From Todiramphus chloris collaris (taxonomy: Eukaryota; Chordata; Aves; Coraciiformes; Alcedinidae), in contig JANVCC010000062.1 in assembly GCA_025345505.1 (NCBI GenBank), positions 13,092,100 to 13,156,099 of the forward strand: a stretch of 64,000 bases of DNA, read 5' to 3'. The notes beneath the pieces were generated by a model. That model saw only the letters and a list, made by a program, of their open reading frames with translations, was not told the DNA's origin and searched no databases. A program made the translations under genes and the position numbers. This document shows, in pieces, positions 55,501-64,000 of this stretch (its first letter is position 1; every line of letters starts with the position of its first letter).

Positions 55501-58500
55501 TAAGATGTAAAAATAGCAGGTAGGCATCTTTTAAAAGGTATCTTTTCCCCACCCCAGCTCTACAGCTTGCCTGATTGCATAACAAATGCAATTCCTGAAC
55601 AGAATAGATTTTCAATCGTCTTTGAAAAGCTTAAACATTCTATGCTTCAATTCCAGTTGTATGTGTTGCCTGTTTCCATTTCAGTTTCAGTGACTAACTT
55701 CAGCTTGCCATAACCTCCTCTCTCTAGTACTGAATCTACACACTTCAAAGAAGCTGATACTTCCTTTTTTTGCTTTTAGAGTTTTTTGCAATGTCATCAT
55801 TTTAATGAGAATCTTTCCAATGATTACAGACTATTTTTCTATCATCAAGGTCTATAATTGGTCTTGAAATTCAATATGCAGATCCAGCCTTCTGAGTCAC
55901 CAGAATGTCTCAAGGTGCTAAGGTTCAAAATACAGTGGTGATGAATTCATTCTTCTTCTAATCACAGTAGGATCAGAGTTTGGGATGCCATGTTAATTAT
56001 CCTCACAATAATCCTATTTTACAATGTGCTTATTTAATGTCAGGATTATACATCTTGATCAAAATGTATTCTGGGGTTACAATAGGGTGCCTATAAGAGG
56101 GCAGAGGCAGAGTGCCTAGGTGTAATGAGGCTGATGGATGAATAACAATGTCGCTATTCATATACCCAGACCCTGCTGTATCTGAGCCATCTGCTGCTGA
56201 AATTGCAAATCTGTACTGAAGAATGGTAGGTTATTTTTTCTCTTCTATCATTCAAACAGTGCTTTTCATTTGATGTAACTTGCAGGCACTGAATCTATGC
56301 TTAGCTGTGCTATGTGAGAATCCAAGATCAAATTTTTACTGTCAGAAGGCACTTCGCAAGCTCAGAATAACATCAAACTGTGCAATTTTACTCCTTAAAA
56401 GAATATGCCTAACTGGATGCAACTTTAAAAGGAACTCCTTTGTTAACACAAATGAGATCTAAAACTAGAGTTTTAGCTGTAAAGAAATTGTATGTGAGAA
56501 GAAAATAGCAGCATTATTTATAGCACAGAGCAAGAGAAACCAAGTTCAGATAACTGCCTACACAAATGGTCTTGACAACACCAGTGGATTATTGATCTGA
56601 GAAAATTTTGCACTGTTTGGCCCACAGTTGCAGTAAAAATTAATTTGTTTTACAGGTCACCAGCAACACTTCTCCTGAAACCTCCTGAATGCTCTGGGCT
56701 TGACCCTGAAGGAGCACAAAGCAGCATGGCTGACTTGGTTTTGTTTCATAGAGTTGACTTTTTACTGATGTTGTCTTTTGTAAAGAAAAACACAAAATGT
56801 TTGTACAAGTTCAGGCTCCAGAAGTCCCTTCCAACCACAGCCACGCTGTCATTCTTTGATTCCATGTGCACATGTTTATGTGTACAAAACTTCCTGATCC
56901 TAACAGTGCATGTGACTCTACCCTCACGGGGAATCTTGTACTGAACAAGCAGCAAGTTCCATTGCCCCTAATCACTCTGCAACAGCAGGAAGAGAAAACA
57001 GCAAAGCATTCCTGAAATACGTGTGGTGCCTTGCTGGGACAGAGCCTTTTTCAGGCACTCACCACATTTTCTCTGATGATTTTTCTCAGAATCCAGGATT
57101 TTCCAGACTTTGATCACAGCAAAGCCTCTAGGGCTGATACCTTCTTGCACCTTTATTGGCATTGCTGCCAGATACACATAGCAAGTAGCATTCCACACCT
57201 CATCTCTCATTTTGGTAGAGATCTGAAATACTTTTTTCACTCCAAGAGCAAATATTAAGATACAGTGTCAAGTATGGTAACAGCTGTTGTGGAAAAGACT
57301 TCATTAAGTTAGTCAAAATCCATGTCCCACAGTTAACTCAGAAGAATTCTGACATCTGGGCAGGGCACTACTCAGTAAATTCATGACAGCATATATATAC
57401 ACTCAATAACTATGTTAACCAGAGTTCCTGAACCATAAAAATTTTTTGACATTACTTATACATACATCTTCATGTTTACTTACTTACCTAGCCTGTACTA
57501 TTCTATTTCAGAATTCCTGCTGGAAGTAGCTACAAAATATGTCAGCCTGCTAAAAATCTTCTGTAAAGGGTTCTCCAGAATTCCATTTTGTTTAAATGGA
57601 GGCACAAAACTGCTTCCAGATATACCTGAAATACATACAAAGTAGTTTTCCTAAAAATAGCCCAGGCATTCTACTTCTTATGGCTACACTACAGCAATGC
57701 AAAATGATCCCTCACAACCCTTCAAGACACCTCTGGACACAGGAAAAAAAAAAAAAGTTGTGTTCAGCATAAAGTGGAAAAGAAGGTGTTTAGGGGTTAA
57801 CTGGGGCAAGGGAGGGTCACAGGAGAACATATCTCTACAGTGGGCTCTCACAGAAACACTATCCATGGCATACGTTACAATACACTCCTTTCCTGCTCTT
57901 GTACACAGACTGGCGTGTCCAAATCAGACAGCGCAGATGTCTTGCCATGGCACTTGTCTCTACTGTACTTGAGCACACATAGAGGGGAAGAGAAAGCCAC
58001 AGTCAGTTATTCGACTAGTATTAAAGCATGATTTTAAATTCACATCTGAGAGCAAACCTTAGTGATTTGAAAACAATTGGTTTGAAATTCTCCGTCAACA
58101 GACCCATATCCTTCTATCAAAAACACAAGTGCTGCCACATAAAACACCCCCTTTATCTCCAGCACGGTTGCTTCCAGCCACCCAGCTTGGTTTAAAGCTC
58201 GCTAGCAGGAATGTTTACGAGACAGAAAGGTATCTCATGTGTTTTTTGTGTGTGTCTTAACTGCTTTGCTTCTTGGCAAGGACTGCTGAAGAACAGAAGC
58301 AGCCCTAATGGTTTTTGACAATTCACTGCAAGACGCTTTCAAAGTCTTGTTTGAGATGGTGTGAAACAGCCTCATGGTGGTGGCCATACCGACTGTCTGT
58401 GCTACCCAGTCAGGGGAAGAAGTAGGGAAATAATGATGGTATCATCCAATAAAATTCAGGCTTTCAGCCTTTACCGACTCTAATTGATTATTATCGTTAT

Positions 58501-59391
58501 CAAGGGCTAGAACTTGAGCAAGGAATCGCTGTCAGTTTGTACCAAGTGAGGAGTTAACATCTTAGCCACACTGCTGCTGACTTTAATGGACATAATTTTG
58601 TTAATGCAGTAACTTTTTTTTTGCATTCTATAAAAAGAGTTTTTTCCTGAAATTTCCTTATTTCCTCTCTTACAAAATGGATGATGTGCTGAAATCTGAA
58701 TCACACATCTTTGTTCAGACCATGGAATTTCTCTAGGTTCTAGAGGCAGCCTTGTTGGAAACATGGGGCTTCACACAGTTTAAAAAGTCCACATAGCCTT
58801 GCAGAGCTGTAGGCCAGGGTATGAATTTACTTTGCACGAGTGATTTCTGCGTTCACTCAGTGAGGATGCAAAAGCTTTGGCCTAAGGTCAGGGTGTGAGA
58901 CTATTCTGTTACTCTGTTCCATGAGAGCATCTGCCTGGGAAGAGAGTGCAATACAGATCAGCTCTGTAAATTCATGCTCCAGCCTAAGGCACTATAATCA
59001 GCTTTTAGCTTTATATTCAAACAACTGGCATTTTAGACAGCTTCAATGCAGCAGGAAAACACAGCACAGTAAGGAAAGGAAAAGTTTGCAGTGGCCAGCT
59101 TTGATTAGCCACTGCTAACAACTATCAATAAATGAGCAAGTAGGTACATGAAATATGTGATTTAAAAATATTTTTAAACATTATATATCTGGAGTAGTAA
59201 ATTAAACAATTCCTAGGATACTCCCAGGCACTGGAATAGTACTGTTGATGCTGGTACATGGGTTTTATCGTAAGCCAAATTTTGGACTCTAGAGCTTCTC
59301 AGGAGTCATTTCCAATACGTAATTCACACATATACAAGCATAAACAGGGCTATTCCAGCCAGTCTCAACAGCAGCGGTGCTCCTGTGCAGG
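49538..59391. other. Intergenic AT-rich DNA
   Basis: No supported coding exon. It contains a 19-base T run (52910-52928) and a short CR1-like tail (56815-56866). The right end is the sequence downstream of the glycophorin-like gene. Confidence 0.5.
56815..56866 (+). mobile_element. Possible CR1 3' tail remnant
   Basis: AGAAGTCCCTTCCAACCAC followed by CATTCTTTGATTCCATG resembles the CR1 end (GGTCCCTTCCAACC ... ATTCTRTGATTCTATG). Only about 50 bp are recognisable; upstream sequence is too diverged to extend it. Confidence 0.45.
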
Positions 59392-59402
59392 TTTATTTTA
59401 TT
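59392..59402 (-). promoter_or_regulatory. Poly(A) signals of glycophorin-like gene
   Basis: Two overlapping AATAAA hexamers on the minus strand, about 55 bases after the stop codon, implying a very short 3'UTR. Confidence 0.6.
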
Positions 59403-59455
59403 AGAGCAGACATAGCCTAAGCGTGACACTTTGTGTAACACAGATCTCTTTCATT

Positions 59456-59545
59456 TCAAGAATTTAACTTTTTTGAAGATGCAGCTCTTTTGAGAGGGCT
59501 GTTTAAATGGCTACAATTGAGAGGACTTGCGTTTCTTCTCTTCTC
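59456..59545 (-). CDS. Glycophorin-like cytoplasmic tail exon with stop
   Basis: 90 bp, phase 0. Acceptor TTTTCTTTTCCTACATCCTTTTCAG in part (strong pyrimidine tract). Encodes EKRRNASPLNCSHLNSPLKR then AASSKKLNS and TGA (59456-59458). Basic and Ser-rich; unlike the acidic end of mammalian GYPA. Confidence 0.65.
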   Translation of the reverse strand, partial: EKRRNASPLNCSHLNSPLKRAASSKKLNS

Positions 59546-62500
59546 CTGAAAAGGATGTAGGAAAAGAAAAACATGAAAAATATTACTGAAATAAGAATAG
59601 GGTGGAAACAAAACACATTGCAACAGGTAACGGATCAAATACATGGCAAAGGCTGTAACTACCCAGGATTATGTTTCCCAGAGTCCCCTGTATGTAGCAC
59701 ACAGTTCTCAGACCTGGATTTAGTTACAGTATTGGTGAGGAAAGATTTGTAAGGCTTGAGGCTCCACAGCAGTTTGACCTTTCTCTTGTTATGCTACAGG
59801 CAATGCATATCACTTCAGGTGGCATTTAAGAACCTCCCTTGTTTTCATGTTTCCTCTGGTTTTAATGCTTTACTTAATAGCATTGACTGAGATTCTTTTG
59901 GTAACAGGATTTTCTTGTTAAATGACATTCCAGATTATTTTGGAGTGATTCGAAACGCTCAGTGTTAAAGGGAAAATTACTGACTCCAAGTCCCACGGTG
60001 TGCACGGCTCTGCCATACAGGTGCACAGCCCAAAGGGTCCCGCGGCACCTCTCCCACTGTCACTGTAATGCTCTTTCGGAAGGCTGCTCGTGTTGGTTCT
60101 CACGTATTGAAATTCTCTTTAAGCACACTCCAGGTTCATCAGAGGGGACTGAATTAATTTCACCCTGTGCAAGAGATACAAATATGTTGTTATCACTGCA
60201 GCACGCATTTGAGCTAAACAAATACAAAATCAATAATATCAAGTATTAGTTCTATTGATATTTTTCCTTATATTATCTTGTTTCATTAATACAGTAGACT
60301 TTATTTTGCGTACCTGAATCTACAGTGTTACTGCATTTATTCTTATTATTTGATAAGTTGTCTAATATGTTAATTTTTAGCATTATTATCTTATCACAGG
60401 TAAGACTGTAGTTGAAAAATAATTATAGTATCTCAAGTAATTCACACAGATAAGACTTACTTGAACTGTTCAATTGCCATCTCTGATGCAACACCTTTAC
60501 TGACAAGAACTGTCATTAAAGGGAAAATAAAACTGCAAACCGGGAACTATTGTTACTAAAATGTGAGCTGGTACTACCCAGGAAGGGAGGTCAGCTCAGG
60601 TAAACTAAACCTTGATTACAAGATGACTAATTTTACCAAAGTCATCCAGTGGCAAAAAAATGCCAGTGGAAAAGCAACTAGAGTGCACAAGAACACCAGA
60701 AATCTGAGTGAAAAGAGGAAGAGTCGGGAAGCTGATGCTTCATGTTCTATAATATAGATGGATAAATACACATATATAAACAAATATCCAAAGATAAAAA
60801 ACTTGGACTTACCACCTTTGATTTTTTCCGTGCACACCAAACACCAATAATTATAAGAAGAAAAAGCAACATGATGGAATTGCTGATTCCTGCCACTAGA
60901 AGAGCAAAAAGAAAGGTACCAATGACTCTAAGCCATGAAGAAAAGGCAAAAAATTAATACCTACATTTGTGATGGATAATTATTTAACATTAAATGGTTA
61001 TACGCGACACTAAAATCTACATCTTTGTATTTCCTATAAACAAAAATCTCATTCAAGTCTGGATTTGTACAGAAATGAACCAAGCATATTAAAGCTCATT
61101 ACAGTCAATGATTTTTTGGCCATGCAAAGTGTGTGGAATATTTATCTCCAGTGTTAATATGCCAACAGTTACTGCTGCTCACAGTATTATTGGTGCTATA
61201 TAGTTTACTTAAATAAAAAGCCCCAAATAATAATTATGGCAATAAGAAAATAAATTACTATGATTTAGTCTAGTAGAGTGATATTCTCATTGCTCAAATC
61301 ACCAGAGAAATACCATGGTTTGCAATTAAGGCAAGTCTTTAATATTCTTATATCAACCCAGATTTTTTCAGGCTAATGTAGGCAAGTCTACACATAGCTT
61401 TTGTTTTCACTGCAGTGATAGAAGTTAAAATTTCAGAACCTAGATAAAGAAAAAATTATTCAAGCAAAAGTATATATATTGAAGTTGTCAACCTACCTAA
61501 TACAGTTGTCAGATGTTTTGCTGTTAAAAGAACAAAAATTAGAAACATGAGAAAACTGTACAGCTACATGTAATGAAGATAAAGCCGTTTTCCCCACCTT
61601 CTTTTTGGTGATTACAAAGTACTCAATTTACAGTCAGGTGTTAAAAGGAAACTAACTCATTATTTCCCACCAAAATAATAGATGGCAGCTATTAACTACT
61701 CTGTACCTACATGCACAGTACTTGCATGCTGATTTCTGTTTACCCTCCTTCATACCTGCTTTGTCTGTTTGGCAGGTAAAGCTTTGTGTGTCAGAGCTCT
61801 GTCCTGTATTTAGAGAGCTGTGTGTTTACAGATCTTTATAATTAGCAGAACTGAGTCCAAGTCAGAACAGCAGCTTTCTTCAGATCCTGCTATGCTGAGC
61901 GAGGATGGAGGAAGCAAGCAGGTAAAACTTGCTGCCAAAAGTTTCCTCTTCCTTTTTCCCTGCCTTCCATCTTCACTGCTGAGCCTCAAGTATCATTTCA
62001 GCATAAGAAGCACGGAGAAGACACAAGGAAGAACGAGGACAGGTGAAATACCTCGCTCTTCAGCTAGCAACGTTGCCCTAGCAGCTGCTTCAGAGACCAC
62101 CACCGCACAAAGCCTCAGAAACACACAAACTGAGAAAACACTGGCATTGTGAAGCCCTGACCTGTACCTATAAGGCTTCACGTGGCTTGTAGCACAGGTC
62201 ATAAGAGCAAAGATGGGGCTTGTGAAAGCAGTCACTTGATAAAGCCTCCAGGGAGATCAGCAGGCGCAGGGGTAGCGCTTGAGACACACACAGAGGCAGG
62301 TGCTGGTGATCCTGCACAGAGCAGTGTCACAGCAAGAATCAAGACACTTAGCAGGTCTGCAGGGCCTTTTTTGTGCTGTTATCTCCCTCTAGCACAGAGT
62401 AGCAGCTGTCCCCTGATCATGAAAAGTGCCTGACGTTTTATCCTAAACGATGTACTTTCTGCTTCTTGACAGACAATTATTTAGGCTGTGTTATTTGAGC

Positions 62501-62839
62501 CGTCTGAAGTATTTTTTGTGCTTCAGCTTCCACCTCTGTAGAAACAGGGGAAATCTGTTTAAATCAATCACAGGGTTATATTGCTGCTAAATAGGTTTGT
62601 GTTTGCAATTTTTTTAATGCTTTTGCATAGAAAAGAGTCACTGGGTGGAAAACAATGGGGAAAATGGAACAGCGTATTCACAAGGCCTGGGTGTGCACAC
62701 TGAGGGAAGAACCGACCTGGGATCTGGAGGAAGCAACAAATTAAAAAAAAAACAGACCTGGAAGGTGATTAGCCTCATCTAGTTTTCTTTCTAATTCAGG
62801 ATTTTGTGTGGCTTTGGGAGCAGGTAAGAAACTGTGTGG

Positions 62840-62886
<47 letters not shown>

Positions 62887-62925
62887 TGGTGTTTGCAGCG
62901 ACCTCCATGTTGTTACAAAGATATC
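59456..62925 (-). CDS. Glycophorin A-like single-pass membrane protein (5 exons; leader not found)
   Basis: Five minus-strand exons join without a frame break: 62758-62925 (168 bp), 61756-61803 (48), 61497-61520 (24), 60813-60895 (83) and 59456-59545 (90, with stop). The three ectodomain exons are all phase 1-1 and multiples of three; the membrane exon goes from phase 1 to 0. Together they encode about 136 residues: a Ser/Thr-rich ectodomain with a 15-Ser run and one N-T-T sequon, a helix split between two exons (TTVLVAGISNSIMLLFLLII plus IGVW), a juxtamembrane Cys and basic RKKSK, and a basic 30-residue tail. Glycophorins are heavily O-glycosylated red-cell proteins with this layout, and GYPA follows FREM3 on the same strand in mammals. 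Similarity in the tail is not evident, so the name rests on synteny and architecture. A signal-peptide exon should lie further right. Confidence 0.6.
60813..60895 (-). CDS. Glycophorin-like transmembrane exon
   Basis: 83 bp. Acceptor TTTTTGCTCTTCTAG, donor GTG|GTAAGT, both strong. Encodes AGISNSIMLLFLLIIIGVWC then ARKKSKV: a hydrophobic helix, Cys at the inner face (possible palmitoylation) and a positive stop-transfer, giving an outside-N topology. Confidence 0.75.
61497..61520 (-). CDS. Glycophorin-like 24-bp micro-exon
   Basis: Acceptor TTCTTTTAACAG, donor TTAG|GTAGGT. Phase 1-1; encodes KHLTTVL, with Ala and Val made at the two junctions. It supplies the outer turn of the membrane helix. 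Confidence 0.6.
61756..61803 (-). CDS. Glycophorin-like ectodomain exon
   Basis: 48 bp, phase 1-1, encoding QSSDTQSFTCQTDKA after a Gly made at the junction. Acceptor AAATACAG has a short pyrimidine tract; donor GCAG|GTATGA. Confidence 0.55.
62758..62925 (-). CDS. Glycophorin-like ectodomain exon with poly-Ser
   Basis: 168 bp, phase 1-1. Acceptor TTTTCTTTTTAG; donor CCAG|GTCTGT is weak. Reads YLCNNMEVAANTT, then 15 Ser encoded by TCA codons, then PHSFLPAPKATQNPELERKL and DEANHLP. N-T-T is an N-glycosylation sequon and the Ser run a likely O-glycan platform. The coding call depends on phase agreement with the next exon and on open frame length, so it is less secure than the membrane exon. Confidence 0.5.
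62841..62886. repeat. (GAT)15 trinucleotide microsatellite
   Basis: Fifteen perfect GAT units on plus (TCA/ATC on minus). In the proposed exon frame they are TCA (Ser) codons; length changes would alter the protein without shifting frame. Confidence 0.95.
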
Positions 62926-64000
62926 CTAAAAAGAAAAAACAAAAAGATATTGCTGGGGTATGCTATACCATTTAAAGTAATTTGATAATTTCAGTTATAA
63001 AATTCTGCTTTGCCATGTTCATAACTTGGACAATATTGCCTATTGTTTTATGTTTGGAATGTTTCCCTCCATCTGACTTTCCTGAATAAATATTTCAGCT
63101 GAAAACGTTAAGACATTTCTCAGAAAAATTTGGGAAAAATCAAGACTGATTTTTAGCAACAACATTTACTCAGATTAAAAAAAAGTATTGTCATAGATAT
63201 TCTTCTCAGATATTGTTTCCTTGCTTCGGAGTAAGAAAATTAAATTTCTAAAGGAATAGTAGCAGAGCTATAGCCTTTACTAGATTTGGGCACTCTGTGA
63301 AAATTAGCAAAACCATTTTCATTTGCTTTGATAGGGCCCAATAGGATAGCTCACCTGAGATGTGTATTGATATTCATCCTCCTTCTCACTCTTCCCCTTG
63401 CCCTAATGCTTCTTGAAGGGAAGCGACCACATTAACACAGAGGATGACACTCATTAGCTTGCTTCAGTTAACAAACGAAAACACCCTTTCTTTCACTTTC
63501 CTCAATTTCAGTTAATGAAAAAGATTTGGGGAGGGGTAAGAGATACCCTCCCTGAACTTTTTCTAAATGACAGGAAGAGAGGGAAACTATACCCTTTGTT
63601 AAGTTATTGGAGCATTAAGCAGATGCTTTCTAACACAGTCTCAGTTGTGACAAAAACCAAACCAAGATCTCTTCTATGGCAGCAAGTTTAGTCAGTGAAG
63701 TTCCAGGAGGTTCCACATGGGAAGTAACTGACTCCAAAACAGCACAGAGGGACAAAGCTGTGCCACGTGAGATTCTTGGACAAACAAGTTAAAAAAAATT
63801 AACACCATCAAACACCTTGTATAATTCTGGTCTACCCTGAGATCTCATTATCTATAAAGTTCTTCCTAGAATTATAGCATCATCTCTAGACTTAATGTCT
63901 CCAGCTTCTGTGGAAGGCAGCAAACCTGTACCCATGATGTTGCAATGAAAACCATCAGTACTTAGGGGCAGATGCTGCCTCTCTCTGAGAATATGCTGCA
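62926..64000. other. Upstream of the recognised glycophorin-like exons
   Basis: Read on the minus strand for a signal-peptide exon ending in phase 1; none convincing. CTCAG|GTGAGC (exon side 63351 upward) is a good donor-like site, but the frame that would end in phase 1 meets a stop after a few codons. The leader exon may lie beyond the window. Confidence 0.45.

Noticed and set aside
62800..62823. Plus-strand 24-bp exon between TTTCTTTCTAATTCAG and GTAAGA
   Set aside because: It looks like a micro-exon but lies antisense inside the glycophorin-like exon and has no plus-strand partners.

Overview
The window is vertebrate nuclear DNA, almost certainly from a bird. It has spliced genes with GT-AG introns, two clear CR1 retroposon fragments and a probable third (the dominant avian LINE), a solo LTR, AT-rich intergenic DNA and one CpG island. 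The gene order matches the conserved SMARCA5 - FREM3 - glycophorin block known from human 4q31. I see no operons, CRISPR arrays, tRNA or rRNA genes.

Layout. (1) 1-6730, plus strand: the last ten coding exons, stop codon and poly(A) signals of SMARCA5 (SNF2H, the ISWI remodelling ATPase), covering the HAND, SANT and SLIDE domains. (2) 9016-11461, minus strand, tail-to-tail with SMARCA5: three 3'-terminal exons of a FRAS1/FREM-family gene, FREM3 by position. They are recognisable down to the transmembrane segment and the C-terminal Ser-Ser-Glu-Val, but carry two in-frame TGA codons at conserved Arg positions and several frameshifts, so this is a decayed gene. Its last intron holds a complete 786-bp solo LTR. 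(3) 11550-11972: 3' end of a CR1 LINE. (4) 18090-18770: an isolated CpG island. (5) 18771-59391: about 40 kb of mostly intergenic AT-rich sequence, with one plausible unassigned exon (33395-33581), a decayed CR1 reverse-transcriptase fragment (43740-44330), a pyrimidine-rich minisatellite interrupted by a 10-N gap (46690-47310), and simple repeats. (6) 59392-62925, minus strand: five phase-compatible exons of a small single-pass membrane protein with a Ser/Thr-rich ectodomain. By position and architecture this is probably the avian glycophorin A-like gene; a (TCA)15 microsatellite encodes a run of 15 serines in it. Its leader exon was not found.

The genes do not form a functional pathway. SMARCA5 is a housekeeping chromatin remodeller, FREM-family proteins act in epithelial basement membranes, and glycophorins are red-cell sialoglycoproteins. 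The most interesting points are the FREM3 decay pattern, the microsatellite-encoded ectodomain of the glycophorin-like gene, and the unexplained CpG island and orphan exon between them. I found no evidence of a wholly new biological system.
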